Origin: Anaerolineae bacterium
Lineage (GTDB): Bacteria > Chloroflexota > Anaerolineae > Aggregatilineales > UBA3940
Direction of reading: 5' to 3'
Length of the DNA stretch: 64,000 nucleotides
NCBI GenBank assembly: GCA_016926255.1
Contig: JAFGOY010000013.1
Span: 66,139-130,138 of the forward strand
Shown here: piece after piece, positions 15,131-24,283 of the stretch
How positions within the stretch are numbered: position 1 is the stretch's first letter
Layout: the number at the start of each line of letters is the position of its first letter
Program-made: the position numbers and the translations under genes
Notes under the pieces: generated by a model
Database searches by the model: none
Told to the model about the DNA's origin: nothing
The model's input: only the letters and a program-made list of their open reading frames with translations

Positions 15131-16531
15131 CTATGACGGATCGACAACCTGTCCGACGAACAGGATCGACCCGGTAGCGTTGTCGACGATGACAAAGATG
15201 AACGGGTGATCGGCACGGAAGGTGATCGTCTGATCGGGCACAGCCATACCCAGTTTCATGACGACGGCGGTAGCAGCGGCGGCTTCGGTTCCCTGCTCGT
15301 CAACCTTGACGAATGCCTTGTGGATCACCTCGCTGATATAGAGCGGCTGATCCGGCCCGGCGATAGCAGAGAAATCGGCGGCAGATGGATCGAAGGCATC
15401 GGGCATACCCATCGCGGCGAGCGTGTCCGCAAGATTGAACTCGGCCTCGTATTCAAAGCGCGGCATGAACACATCCACCTGCCGACTCTGCATCCCCCCG
15501 GCGATTTCTTCAAACCGGGCGCTGTCCAACGAAGCGGCGACCGTCTCGAAACTGCCTTCCTCCGGCAGAATAACGATCATCAATGCATTACCACTCTGAT
15601 AGCCCATCTGAAGCGCCTGGAAACCCTCGCCTTCGGTATAGAGAAACTGCTCGGATTTGTTCATAAGCGAGGCGGTGACCTGGCTGCCGTCGATCAGCTT
15701 AAACGGCTCTTCCTGCGTGGCGGATTCTTCGAACTGCATCATCCACGCGCCGTAGAAATAGATGGCGTTGGTCAGGACGAGGCGTGTATCCGGGGTGATG
15801 ATGCCGGGTTTCAGCAGGTCTTTGATGCGCTCCTCGGTTTCGTCCTCCACCCACCGGTTGATCGCCAATCGAGCAGGCTCAGGCTCGTTGACGAAATCGA
15901 CCAGCCGCAGGCCCGCGCCGTAATTCCGGGCGAGCGTTTCGAGATAGGCATCGGTGAAGGGGAAGCCATGCTGCCCCCAGATTGCATTGGCGATATTCAG
16001 GCGGAAGGGCTGTACTTCCTCATCCTCCGGCACACGATCACTTTCATCCAGGCTTTCGAAGTAGAGATCGAGGGCATTGAAGGCCGGGTGAAGCTGATCC
16101 TGCGGGAGCGTGTAGTGAAGCGTTTCGGCCATCTGCTGCTCGGTGCTGCCGCCAGCGCCTGCATAGGCCATCGCCAGAGCCAGCGAGATACTGTATGGTG
16201 AATAGATGCAGTTCTGACCGTTATCCCTGACAGCCTGGTACAGGTCGAAGGCAAAAGCGTTGTTGCCACCAACCAGTTCGGCCTGTTGATCCTGATCCGC
16301 CGAGGGCGATGCATCACGATCAACTCCCGAAATGGCATAGACAAATTCGCCGGGCGACAAAACAGACCCGTCAGTAGAGGCGTCTGCCTCAGATTCTTGT
16401 GGCTCCACGACTTCAATATCCTCACTTTCGGCTGGCGGCTCCACCGACTGGCTGCATCCAGCGCTAAAAACGACCAGACACAGCAGGCCACCGGCCAGCA
16501 TCATATTTCGCACTGTGTTTTGAATTTTCAT
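15131..16531 (-). CDS. Lipoprotein serpin (serine protease inhibitor)
   Basis: A 466-residue protein with a lipoprotein signal (GGLLCLVVFSAGC, lipobox Cys) and an acidic spacer of about 60 residues before a complete serpin domain. Serpin marks include NCIYSPYSISLALAMAYAGAGGSTEQQM, ANAIWGQ, LVLTNAIYFYGAW and the C-terminal DHPFIFVIVDNATGSILFVG. The reactive-centre loop has the alanine-rich hinge EQGTEAAAATAVVM required for inhibitory serpins. By alignment to alpha-1-antitrypsin, P1 is probably the Met of LGMAVPD, suggesting elastase- or chymotrypsin-like targets; that assignment is inference. AAGGAGG precedes the ATG. It is last in a three-gene minus-strand operon with a TPR protein and a small membrane protein. 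Confidence 0.94.
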   Translation of the reverse strand: MKIQNTVRNMMLAGGLLCLVVFSAGCSQSVEPPAESEDIEVVEPQESEADASTDGSVLSPGEFVYAISGVDRDASPSADQDQQAELVGGNNAFAFDLYQAVRDNGQNCIYSPYSISLALAMAYAGAGGSTEQQMAETLHYTLPQDQLHPAFNALDLYFESLDESDRVPEDEEVQPFRLNIANAIWGQHGFPFTDAYLETLARNYGAGLRLVDFVNEPEPARLAINRWVEDETEERIKDLLKPGIITPDTRLVLTNAIYFYGAWMMQFEESATQEEPFKLIDGSQVTASLMNKSEQFLYTEGEGFQALQMGYQSGNALMIVILPEEGSFETVAASLDSARFEEIAGGMQSRQVDVFMPRFEYEAEFNLADTLAAMGMPDAFDPSAADFSAIAGPDQPLYISEVIHKAFVKVDEQGTEAAAATAVVMKLGMAVPDQTITFRADHPFIFVIVDNATGSILFVGQVVDPS

Positions 16532-16624
16532 CAGAACCCTCCTTAACAGCCTGTCGACGACAAGACAACATCAATAACCCCATTCATATAGAGGACGCCG
16601 ACCAGCATCAGAAGGTTCCACCAA

Positions 16625-17125
16625 TCACTCACGAACCCAGAACTGCGTGCTGTCAAGCACTTCACCTTCATACATGATCTCGACCGAGTAGCGTGCTTCC
16701 GGCCAGGGTTCGGAGCTGTCGAGCACGAAGCCGACAAACCCACTGCCTGGGACTTCAGATTCGAACACCGTTTCGCGGATCACCTCGCCCTCATAGCGCC
16801 AGCGGGCGGTGAGGTCGGCTCCCTGGGGGAAGTCGATCACCTCGACCGACACGAAGAAGGTGTCACCCGGCGCGTAGGTATCGGTGGGGTCGACCGCCTC
16901 GTAATTATCGTCGAGCGCGGCAGCAGTGGTGATCGACAGCACCTGAGGATCACGGGGTTTGATCGCCATGTACACAGCGATCACGGTCAGGAAGATCAAC
17001 ATGATGACCGAACGAATGATCCCCTGCCGGTTGGCTTTTCGGCGGCCTTCTTCCAGCGCCGCCTGCCGTTCTTCAGGCGTGGCGTTAGGCTCAACCTGAC
17101 GGCGTGAGGGTGGTTTTCTAAGCAT
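16625..17125 (-). CDS. Single-pass membrane protein of unknown function
   Basis: A 166-residue protein with a basic cytoplasmic start (RKPPSRRQVEPNATPEERQAALEEGRRKANRQG), one transmembrane helix (IIRSVIMLIFLTVIAVYMAI) and an outer domain of about 105 residues. The outer part looks like an all-beta, Ig-like fold: YAPGDTFFVSVEVIDFPQGADLTARWRYEGE and ARYSVEIMYEGEVL. Its ATG overlaps the stop of the upstream TPR gene (TAATG), so the two are translationally coupled; the serpin follows 93 bases on. I do not recognise the family. Export and a beta domain suggest it works with the serpin at the cell surface, as inference. Confidence 0.75.
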   Translation of the reverse strand: MLRKPPSRRQVEPNATPEERQAALEEGRRKANRQGIIRSVIMLIFLTVIAVYMAIKPRDPQVLSITTAAALDDNYEAVDPTDTYAPGDTFFVSVEVIDFPQGADLTARWRYEGEVIRETVFESEVPGSGFVGFVLDSSEPWPEARYSVEIMYEGEVLDSTQFWVRE

Positions 17126-18576
17126 TATGGAACGATCCTTTCTAAGGCACGTCGAGAAAAGGCCCCGAAGTATCCATCGGGGTCGAGTTCGACAGCGCGT
17201 GAATAGTAAGCAACTGCCTCGTCCATTCGATTCTGTGATTCGAGCAAAACGGCTTTGTGGGCATTGGCGCGGGGCAAGTCCGGGTTGAGATCGAGCGCCG
17301 TGTCCATTTCGGAAAAGGCGGTGTCAAATTCGCCAAGCAGGAAATGCCCCCACCCCAGCGCGGCATGTGCCCCGGCACTGCCCGGATTCTCGTCGACGAG
17401 GGCCTGGGCCAGCACGATCCCTTTTTCATCTAACAGGTATTCTTCGTCTATATAGAATTGCGCCAGCAGCAGCCGGAATTCATAGGCGTCATTCGACTGC
17501 TCGACTGCCGTTTCCATCCAATGCTCAGCCTCCGGGAGACGGCCTTCGAGACGGTAGGTGCTGGCGATTTCAACAGACAGGGCGGGGTTCTGCGGATCGA
17601 GGGCGGCGGCCTGTTCGAATGACCGCCGGGCTGACTGCGGATCGCCCTGCTCCTTCCAGATTCTCCCCAGCATGAAGTGAGCCAGCGAACTGTCGGGGGC
17701 GAGAGCGACTCCCTGCTGGGCCGCACCCAGGGCCGGTTTTCGGAGCCGGGCACGAACAAGCGCAAGCACGGCGCAGGCTTCTCCATAGCCGGGATTATAA
17801 GCCAATGCTTTTTCGAGGGCTGTTTCGGCCAGTTCCCATTGACCGATCGAGACGAAGAAGAAGCCCAGACGAAAATAACCGTATTCAGGTGGATCGGTCA
17901 TCCGGGCATCGAGAACCGGGAACAGGTCGTTGACCCAGACGGGTTGATCAGAACCCTGCGAGGCGATCTGCCCCAGGGTCATGACGGCCTGTTCGGGCGA
18001 ATCGAGCGATTGGAGCATCACCAGGCGTGACAATTCGCCAACGGAGGCAGCCTGAGCAGCCTGTAAGGATTCAAGCGCCGAACGCTCGTCGGCACTGCTG
18101 CCGCGTTCGCGGTAGACATTCGCCAGCAGCCGGAGGCCATCGGAATCGATGGTTCCGTTTTGCCATGACTCTTCAAGAGAGGTGATCGCCTGATCGGTTT
18201 TACCCAGGCCGCCGTAGATCAGCGACCACCAGGATTGTTCTTCGAGAGAAAGGGGACGCAGGCCGGAGAGCCGCGCCAGATCGTAGGCGGCCTCGCGGTA
18301 AGTCCCGGCGAGGACTTCGGCGCGAACCGTGCGCGCAAGGTGATCGACAACCCAGGGCTGGTAGATACCGGCCCGGCGATACGCATCAACCGCCGCCGGG
18401 TAATCACCCGATTCGAAGGCAGCTTCCCCGGCATCGACCGTCGTCTGGAGCAGGCGATCTTCAGCGGTGATGCCCAGGCCGATCAGCACCACCGATATCG
18501 CCAGCAGACGGCCTGCGACATCGAGAAGCAAGAAACGCGGTTTGTCCCCTCCTGAAACGGCCACTAAAACACCCAT
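17125..18576 (-). CDS. TPR-repeat membrane protein, first gene of the serpin operon
   Basis: About 483 residues. A single transmembrane helix near the N-terminus (FLLLDVAGRLLAISVVLIGLGI) is followed by many tetratricopeptide repeats to the C-terminus, clearest at AFESGDYPAAVDAYRRAGIY, LAHFMLGRIWKEQGDPQSAR, AALGWGHFLLGEFDTAFSEM and AVLLESQNRMDEAVAYYSRA. This predicts a membrane-tethered protein-binding scaffold outside the membrane. The start is uncertain: ATG 18576 and TTG 18582 are close, with a weak TTGGGA upstream. The stop codon overlaps the ATG of the next gene. Confidence 0.75.
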   Translation of the reverse strand: MGVLVAVSGGDKPRFLLLDVAGRLLAISVVLIGLGITAEDRLLQTTVDAGEAAFESGDYPAAVDAYRRAGIYQPWVVDHLARTVRAEVLAGTYREAAYDLARLSGLRPLSLEEQSWWSLIYGGLGKTDQAITSLEESWQNGTIDSDGLRLLANVYRERGSSADERSALESLQAAQAASVGELSRLVMLQSLDSPEQAVMTLGQIASQGSDQPVWVNDLFPVLDARMTDPPEYGYFRLGFFFVSIGQWELAETALEKALAYNPGYGEACAVLALVRARLRKPALGAAQQGVALAPDSSLAHFMLGRIWKEQGDPQSARRSFEQAAALDPQNPALSVEIASTYRLEGRLPEAEHWMETAVEQSNDAYEFRLLLAQFYIDEEYLLDEKGIVLAQALVDENPGSAGAHAALGWGHFLLGEFDTAFSEMDTALDLNPDLPRANAHKAVLLESQNRMDEAVAYYSRAVELDPDGYFGAFSRRALERIVP

Positions 18577-18884
18577 TCCCAATCATCAACCATCGATCCG
18601 CCGATATTATGGCGCATTCAGCCGGGCGTGCCAAAGCCGCCGGGCCAGCCCATAATCTCAGAGCATCAACTGCCCCAAACGACGATTACCCACCGCCTGC
18701 AAAACCGGTTTGTGCTTTTTTTGAACTGGTGGCATAATCTCACTCTAAGATAATCCAACAATTTGCTTTGTGTCAGTTGTGCAATTGGGAATAGTCGCTT
18801 ATCATACGGCATTAATATAGCTTTCTTCCCCATTACGATGATATCGTCACCCAATTGGCGATCAGTTGCTAGGAGGTCCATCAA
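18577..18884. other. Divergent intergenic region between the serpin operon and the ABC gene
   Basis: About 300 bases, AT-rich in the right half. It holds the ABC-gene promoter (18777-18805) and its AGGAGG ribosome site. A promoter for the minus-strand serpin operon should lie in the left half, but none stands out. Confidence 0.4.
18777..18805 (+). promoter_or_regulatory. Promoter of the ABC ATPase gene
   Basis: TTGTGC (18777-18782), a 17-base spacer and TATCAT (18800-18805). The predicted start near 18812 leaves a 5' leader of about 70 nt before the ATG at 18885. Confidence 0.55.
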
Positions 18885-19985
18885 ATGTCATCAGTTACTT
18901 ATGAAAGTGTCACAAAGAAATTTGGCGATGTAGTCGCCGTCAGCGATCTCAACATTGAAATCCCTGACAAAGAGTTCCTGGTCTTCGTCGGGCCGTCCGG
19001 ATGTGGCAAGAGCACGTCACTGCGAATGCTTGCCGGTCTGGAAGAAATCTCTGAGGGCAATATTTATATTGGCGACCGAATGGTGAACGACGTACCACCG
19101 AAAGATCGCGATATCGCCATGGTCTTCCAATCCTATGCGCTCTACCCGCATATGTCGGTGTACGACAATATGTCCTTTGGGCTACGCCTGCGCAAGACCC
19201 CGAAGGACGAGATCGAACGCCGCGTACAACAGGCCGCAAAGGAACTTGGCATTGAGAACCTGCTAGATCGCAAGCCGAAAGCACTGTCCGGCGGGCAGCG
19301 CCAGCGTGTTGCGGTTGGGCGTGCAATCGTCCGCGAACCGGCTGTCTTCCTGATGGACGAGCCGCTCTCGAATCTGGACGCAAAACTGCGTGTTGAGGCG
19401 CGCGCCATGATCCAGCGCCTGCATCACCGGTTGGAGACGACATTCATTTACGTCACCCATGACCAGACAGAGGCTATGACGATGGGATCGCGTATTGCGG
19501 TTCTCAAGGATGGCATTCTACAGCAAATTGATACGCCACAGATTCTCTACGATTATCCTGCCAATATATTCGTCGCCGGTTTCATCGGCAGCCCAAGTAT
19601 GAACTTCTTCGATGCGACACTGACTCAGGAAGACGGGGAACTGTACATCGATACCGGGGCGTTCCGTGTGAAGGCCACCGAGGAGAAGAAGCAGCAGTGG
19701 TCAGGTGCATCCAGCAGCCGGGTGGTACTGGGCGTCCGTCCTGAGGACATCCACGACCCGAATTACGCACCGCCAGGCATCGCTGCGGCGCACGTCGAGG
19801 CCATGGTTGACGTTACCGAGTTGATGGGCAACGAAGTATTCATCTACTTCAAGTCCGGCAACCTGGAATATACCGCACGTGTCGACCCACGCACCGACGC
19901 CCATGTTGGCAATACGATGCACCCGGTGATGAACGTCGACAACATGCACCTTTTCGACGCCGACACCGAGCAGGCAATTCGTTAA
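18885..19985 (+). CDS. Sugar-type ABC transporter ATP-binding protein (MsmK/UgpC-like)
   Basis: A 366-residue ATPase with Walker A GPSGCGKST, the Q-loop FQSYALYPHMSVYDN, the signature LSGGQRQRVAVGRAI, Walker B VFLMDEPLSNLDAKLR and the switch His in VTHDQTEA. After about residue 235 a C-terminal OB-type regulatory domain follows (FIGSPSMNFFDATL... VVLGVRPEDIHD...), typical of the carbohydrate-importer class. No permease or binding-protein genes are nearby and it has its own promoter and terminator. It therefore probably serves as a shared ATPase for several sugar importers encoded elsewhere, as MsmK does. AGGAGG precedes the ATG. Confidence 0.95.
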   Translation: MSSVTYESVTKKFGDVVAVSDLNIEIPDKEFLVFVGPSGCGKSTSLRMLAGLEEISEGNIYIGDRMVNDVPPKDRDIAMVFQSYALYPHMSVYDNMSFGLRLRKTPKDEIERRVQQAAKELGIENLLDRKPKALSGGQRQRVAVGRAIVREPAVFLMDEPLSNLDAKLRVEARAMIQRLHHRLETTFIYVTHDQTEAMTMGSRIAVLKDGILQQIDTPQILYDYPANIFVAGFIGSPSMNFFDATLTQEDGELYIDTGAFRVKATEEKKQQWSGASSSRVVLGVRPEDIHDPNYAPPGIAAAHVEAMVDVTELMGNEVFIYFKSGNLEYTARVDPRTDAHVGNTMHPVMNVDNMHLFDADTEQAIR

Positions 19986-20012
19986 TCGCCGCACGCTAAT
20001 CAAATAAATACA

Positions 20013-20047
20013 GAAAACTCCCGGCACAACGCCGGGAGTTTTTATTT
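20013..20047 (+). terminator. Terminator of the ABC ATPase gene
   Basis: ACTCCCGGC-acaac-GCCGGGAGT followed by TTTTTATTT. Confidence 0.93.
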
Positions 20048-20157
20048 GCCAGCTTCCAACGAAGGACGATCCCCCGGTCGAACAGCCCGCAATACATTAA
20101 GGGGAAGCTAAAACCGGCTCCCCCACATGGTCAGTTGATAACAGGTCAAAACGCAGA

Positions 20158-20541
20158 TTACGCGGTCAGGTCCTGAATCTTGTTCACGATCCCGGCGAAA
20201 TCAAAGGGCTTGGGCATGAACGAAGCTTTCAACTCTTCCAGTTCGGCCCGCGCAGGCGGCTGGTAGGCTGAAACGATCAGCACGGGACGGGTTTCACCGG
20301 CTTCACGGAGCTTGCGCGCCAGTTCGAGACCGGTCATTCCGGGCAGCCGGATATCAAAAACGAGCATCTTACACTCTTGCAACTCAGAGTCTTTACTGGT
20401 GATCTGGTTGAATGCATCTTCAGCATTGCCGTAGATCGGGCTGACTTCGATCCCAAATAAATCCAGTCCGCTCTTGAGCAGTTCGGCGATAGCCGGTTCA
20501 TCTTCAACATACACTACTTTGATATCACGATCAGTTGTCAT
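20158..20541 (-). CDS. Receiver-only response regulator
   Basis: A 127-residue CheY-like receiver domain with no output domain. Acidic residues E13 and D14 (YVEDEP), phosphoacceptor D63 (VFDIRLPGMTG), S91 in the T/S position and K111 (MPKPFD) are all in place. It should be phosphorylated by a histidine kinase and act by protein contact. No kinase is adjacent; the hybrid-free kinase at 27050-31114 is the only one in the window, but pairing them would be a guess. Confidence 0.92.
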   Translation of the reverse strand: MTTDRDIKVVYVEDEPAIAELLKSGLDLFGIEVSPIYGNAEDAFNQITSKDSELQECKMLVFDIRLPGMTGLELARKLREAGETRPVLIVSAYQPPARAELEELKASFMPKPFDFAGIVNKIQDLTA

Positions 20542-20696
20542 TACTCACCTCTGGCTGGCTCTAAAGCATATATGCAATTCCATTGTACAGCATTCTGTTT
20601 AAGAAAAAAGCGAAAATAGTACTATCGGTGAATCGGGACAGCCGTTCAGCCGTCATCCATCTTTCGATTTTCCCCCTGATTGACCGTCAAACGACC

Positions 20697-21218
20697 TCAG
20701 TTGGCTCCCGAAGGGCGCGACGGAATCCTGTCAAGCCCCTGATCGATCTCCCAGGGATAGACGATCCAGGCATCGGTCACCGCGCCATAATAATCGGGCT
20801 CGGCCTTGTTGAACAATGACCGGTAAGGGTTAAAGTGCACTACGCACATGGCGGGTCGGCCACCAGCCGCAACCACACGCCCATGAACCGCGCTGCTGGT
20901 TCGGCCACTGCCCCAGACATCGTCGACGACCAGGACACGCCGGTCGACGAGCAGCGAATCGTCGGGAAACTGGAGAAAAGTCGGCCAGACGGCGAGCGGT
21001 TGATCGCCCAGCACCTGAGGAAACCTGACCGAAGCAGTCAGCACATCGTGGATGTCGAGCGCCTCAGCGATCATGCCACCGGGGATAATCCCGCCGCGCG
21101 TGATCATCATCAGGGCATCGAATTCACCTGCCTGCCGGAACTGCCCCAATAAAACAGTCATTAACTGTTCGACGTCGTCCCATGTCAGCAGTTCGCGACG
21201 AATTGGGCGTTTTGCCAT
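20697..21218 (-). CDS. Purine-type phosphoribosyltransferase (xanthine/guanine PRT-like)
   Basis: A 173-residue type I phosphoribosyltransferase. The PRPP-binding motif is RRVLVVDDVWGSGRTSSAV, and the pyrophosphate loop is MITRGGIIPGGMIAEAL near residue 40. Size and the WxVYPWE segment near the C-terminus resemble Gpt-like and HGPRT-related enzymes found in archaea and many bacteria, which salvage guanine, xanthine or hypoxanthine with PRPP. The exact base is not deducible. It lies 156 bases upstream of the response regulator gene on the same strand, with no evidence of cotranscription. Confidence 0.85.
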   Translation of the reverse strand: MAKRPIRRELLTWDDVEQLMTVLLGQFRQAGEFDALMMITRGGIIPGGMIAEALDIHDVLTASVRFPQVLGDQPLAVWPTFLQFPDDSLLVDRRVLVVDDVWGSGRTSSAVHGRVVAAGGRPAMCVVHFNPYRSLFNKAEPDYYGAVTDAWIVYPWEIDQGLDRIPSRPSGAN

Positions 21219-21329
21219 GTATCTTTACCCATCTATAAAGACTTCACACATTATATGCCTGAGCGTCGAATAGAGTCAAAACCGGCAGATGGGGGGAAGT
21301 ATTTTGTCTAACAGAAAGCCTGCCAGCGT

Positions 21330-21357
21330 TTGTATTCACTCAGTGGATCGATATACT
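21330..21357 (+). promoter_or_regulatory. Promoter of the yqeY-pgpH-ybeY-dgkA operon
   Basis: TTGTAT (21330-21335), a 16-base spacer and TATACT (21352-21357), about 50 bases before the yqeY ATG. Confidence 0.55.
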
Positions 21358-21405
21358 ATTATTACCTGCCAATCTTGGATTAACTGTGAAAGAGTATAAC
21401 GACTA

Positions 21406-21981
21406 ATGAGCCTCAAAGATCAATTGACTGCTGACTTGAAAGACGCAATGAAAAGCGGCAACAACACCCGAAAAACGACCATTCGCGGCGTCCGGGCGGC
21501 AATCAAAGAGAACGAACAGCGCAAACGAGAAGACCTCGTCAAAAAGGCACTGAGCAAGCACAACGTCGAACGCCCCCGCAAGATCAGCGATGAGGAGGCA
21601 ATGGCTGCCTACAACAAAGCGGTCGATGCGGCGGTCGAAGCGGAAAAGGTCGAGGAGAACTGTCTGCTCGACGATTCGGAGATTCTGGGCGTGATTCAAA
21701 AGCTGGTGAAACAGCAGCAGGAATCAATCGCCGATGCGGACCGCGCCGGGCGGGATGACCTCAAACAGGAAGCTGGCGAACAAATGGCGATCCTCCAGGG
21801 CTACCTGCCGAAACAGGCTACCCGCGAGGAAATCGAGGTGGTGGCGCGGAAGGTGATCGCAGAGACCGGCGCAGAAAGTATGCGCGACATGGGGAAGATC
21901 ATGGGGCCGCTAATGGCGGCCCTGCAAGGCAAAGCCGACGGCAAACTCGTCAGCGAAGTGGTGCGTTCGCTGCTTTCGTAA
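21406..21981 (+). CDS. yqeY: GatB/YqeY domain protein
   Basis: A 191-residue YqeY-type protein, longer than the usual 150 because of an insertion around residues 35-60. Typical segments are LKDQLTADLKDAMKSGNNTRKTTIRGVRAAI at the start and MAILQGYLPKQATREEIEVVARKVI followed by MRDMGKIMGPLMAALQGKADGKLVSEVVR at the end. The C-terminal half is the tRNA-binding tail domain also found in GatB amidotransferase subunits; free-standing YqeY has no firmly established role. It is the first gene of a plus-strand run with pgpH, ybeY and dgkA. Confidence 0.92.
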   Translation: MSLKDQLTADLKDAMKSGNNTRKTTIRGVRAAIKENEQRKREDLVKKALSKHNVERPRKISDEEAMAAYNKAVDAAVEAEKVEENCLLDDSEILGVIQKLVKQQQESIADADRAGRDDLKQEAGEQMAILQGYLPKQATREEIEVVARKVIAETGAESMRDMGKIMGPLMAALQGKADGKLVSEVVRSLLS

Positions 21982-22010
21982 CTCGAATTCCCGGTTTTGA
22001 GGATCAGGAT

Positions 22011-24251
22011 ATGACTGCAAAAAACAGTACATCGACAGGGCGGATACAGAGTTTCTGGCTCACGGCGCGGATCGTGGCTGTCAATGTGCTGTTTGTCGCG
22101 GGTGTAACTTTCATCCTGTTGATGCCAAAGCTCCAGTCACGGGCATTGGACGAGCTTGAAGTGGGCGATATCGCCACCGAAGATATCCGCGCCCCGCGCG
22201 AGATCAGCTACGTCAGCCAGATCGAAACCGACCTAGCAAAAGAAGCGGCAGCAGCCAACATACAGGACATCTTCACCGACCCCAATCCACGCACCAGCCG
22301 CGAGCAGATCGTCAAGGCGCGCCAGTTGATGTCTTACATCAAAGACGTTCGCGCCGATTCCTTTGCCAGCGAATCGTTGAAACAGACCTATCTCCAGGCG
22401 ATCACGCTGGTTGATTTATCGACCGAGACACTGGACAGGCTGATCCAGATTCCGGACAGCCAGTTCGAAATGGTCGAAAGCGAATCGGCCAGCCTGATCG
22501 AAGAAGCAATGAGTGGGACGGTCAAGGAAGGGCATGTCGAAGAAATCGCCAACCAGTTAGAACTGAAAGTCAGCACCGATATGCCGGAAGACCTGATTCC
22601 GCTCACCGTCGAGATTTCGCGCAAGCTGATTAAGGCGAACAGTATGCTCAACGTCGAGGAAACCGAGACACAGCGGCAGAACGCCCGCAACGCGGTTCCC
22701 GACATCCGGCACAATTACATGCTGGGCGAGGTGATGGTTCGAGCCGGGGAACGGATCGACGAACTGGATTACGAGGCGCTGACCGCGCTGGGACTGACTT
22801 CGCAGTCGATCACCTGGATGGATATCGCCAGCGCTTTTCTGATCGCCCTGTTGAGCGCCGTTCTGATCTCCGTCTACCTGCTTGGATTTGCCCGCGACTG
22901 GCTGCACAATCCCGGACGGCTGCTGCTGATCCTGGCGCTGTTCCTCATTTTCGCGTTCATCGCGCAGGTAATGGTGCCCAACAGCAACATCCTGCCATAC
23001 CTGTTCCCTGCGGCGGCGCTCAGCCTGGCGCTGACAACGCTGATCGGGGCGGAGTTCGCCGCGCTGGTGGCAGTTGTACTGGCGATCACGGTAGGCTCCC
23101 TGGCCAACAGCCCTTTCGAGATCGCCACGTTGATGACGGTCAGCGGGTTGTTTGCAGCGGGAAGCCTGCGGCGCACGTCACGGCTGAACACGTTCTTCAT
23201 TTCAGGTCTGGCGGCGGCGACGGCGAGCATCGCCGTCATCCTGATCTTCAAGCTGCCCAATCAAACTGACACGACATATGTTTTACAACTCATCCTATTG
23301 ACCATCCTCAACGGCCTGCTGTCGGCGGGGATTGCACTGGTGCTGCTGTTCGTGATCGGGTCGCTGACCGGGATGGCAACCAGCCTGAAACTGACCGACC
23401 TACAGCGCCCGGACAATGTGCTGCAGCGTAAACTACAGAATGAAGCACTTGGCACCTACCAGCATTCGCTGGCCGTCGCCAACGTCGCCGAAGCGGCAGC
23501 ACAGGCCATCAATGCAGACAGCCTGCTAGCCCGCGTGGGGGCACTCTACCACGATATCGGCAAGGTGACGAACCCCGGCTTCTTCATCGAGAACCGGACG
23601 GAGGGCGGGCGCAACCCGCACGACGATATCAGCCCGTTAGCCAGCGCGAGGATCATCAGAGCACATGTTACCGACGGCCTGGAACTGGCAAAGCGGCACC
23701 GCCTGCCGCCGCGTGTGACCGACTTCATCGCCGAACATCACGGCACGATGCCGATCCTTTTCTTCATGCACAAGGCAAAGGAAGAAGCAGCACAATCCGG
23801 ATCGGAGATCGACGAGAGCCAGTTCTGTTACGACGGCCCTACCCCGCACAGCCCGGAGACGGCGATCCTGATGCTTTCCGACAGCTGCGAAGTGGCCGCC
23901 CGCGCCAACCGGCCAGCGTCGAGCCAGGAGATCGAAGAACTGGTAACGCGGATCGTCCAGCAGCGGCTCGATTACAACCAGCTTGACGACTCGCAGCTAA
24001 CACTGACCGAGATCAAGCTGATCAAGGAATCAATCGTCCGAACGCTGAAAGGCATTTACCACCCGCGCATCAAGTATCCGGGCGACAAACATCCTGAAGC
24101 GTTGAAGCCCGGCACCCGGGCCTCGCTGCCCCCAAGCACCGATCAGGATGCTGTCGAGGAGGATAATACGCCAACACCTCCTCCAGCCATTTATTCCGAA
24201 GCACTTACCCCAGATGAAGCACCTTCATCAATGCCGGATGACGCTGACTAA
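22011..24251 (+). CDS. pgpH: 7TM-HD phosphohydrolase, PgpH-like cyclic-di-AMP phosphodiesterase
   Basis: A 746-residue membrane protein with the PgpH architecture. After an N-terminal helix, an extracellular 7TMR-HDED-type domain occupies residues 40-260 (VGDIATEDIRAPREISYVSQ; VMVRAGERID). About seven transmembrane helices follow, then a cytoplasmic HD domain. The metal-binding HD motif is in ALYHDIGKVTNPGFF, preceded by TYQHSLAVANVAE and followed by AEHHGTMPILFF. Related proteins in Listeria and others hydrolyse cyclic-di-AMP, so control of this second messenger is the likely role. A Pro-rich tail of about 60 residues is less conserved. The next gene, ybeY, follows by 32 bases, a widespread arrangement. 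Confidence 0.94.
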   Translation: MTAKNSTSTGRIQSFWLTARIVAVNVLFVAGVTFILLMPKLQSRALDELEVGDIATEDIRAPREISYVSQIETDLAKEAAAANIQDIFTDPNPRTSREQIVKARQLMSYIKDVRADSFASESLKQTYLQAITLVDLSTETLDRLIQIPDSQFEMVESESASLIEEAMSGTVKEGHVEEIANQLELKVSTDMPEDLIPLTVEISRKLIKANSMLNVEETETQRQNARNAVPDIRHNYMLGEVMVRAGERIDELDYEALTALGLTSQSITWMDIASAFLIALLSAVLISVYLLGFARDWLHNPGRLLLILALFLIFAFIAQVMVPNSNILPYLFPAAALSLALTTLIGAEFAALVAVVLAITVGSLANSPFEIATLMTVSGLFAAGSLRRTSRLNTFFISGLAAATASIAVILIFKLPNQTDTTYVLQLILLTILNGLLSAGIALVLLFVIGSLTGMATSLKLTDLQRPDNVLQRKLQNEALGTYQHSLAVANVAEAAAQAINADSLLARVGALYHDIGKVTNPGFFIENRTEGGRNPHDDISPLASARIIRAHVTDGLELAKRHRLPPRVTDFIAEHHGTMPILFFMHKAKEEAAQSGSEIDESQFCYDGPTPHSPETAILMLSDSCEVAARANRPASSQEIEELVTRIVQQRLDYNQLDDSQLTLTEIKLIKESIVRTLKGIYHPRIKYPGDKHPEALKPGTRASLPPSTDQDAVEEDNTPTPPPAIYSEALTPDEAPSSMPDDAD

Positions 24252-24283
24252 CCTGCTTTTGAATTAACCGGGGAGATATCTTT

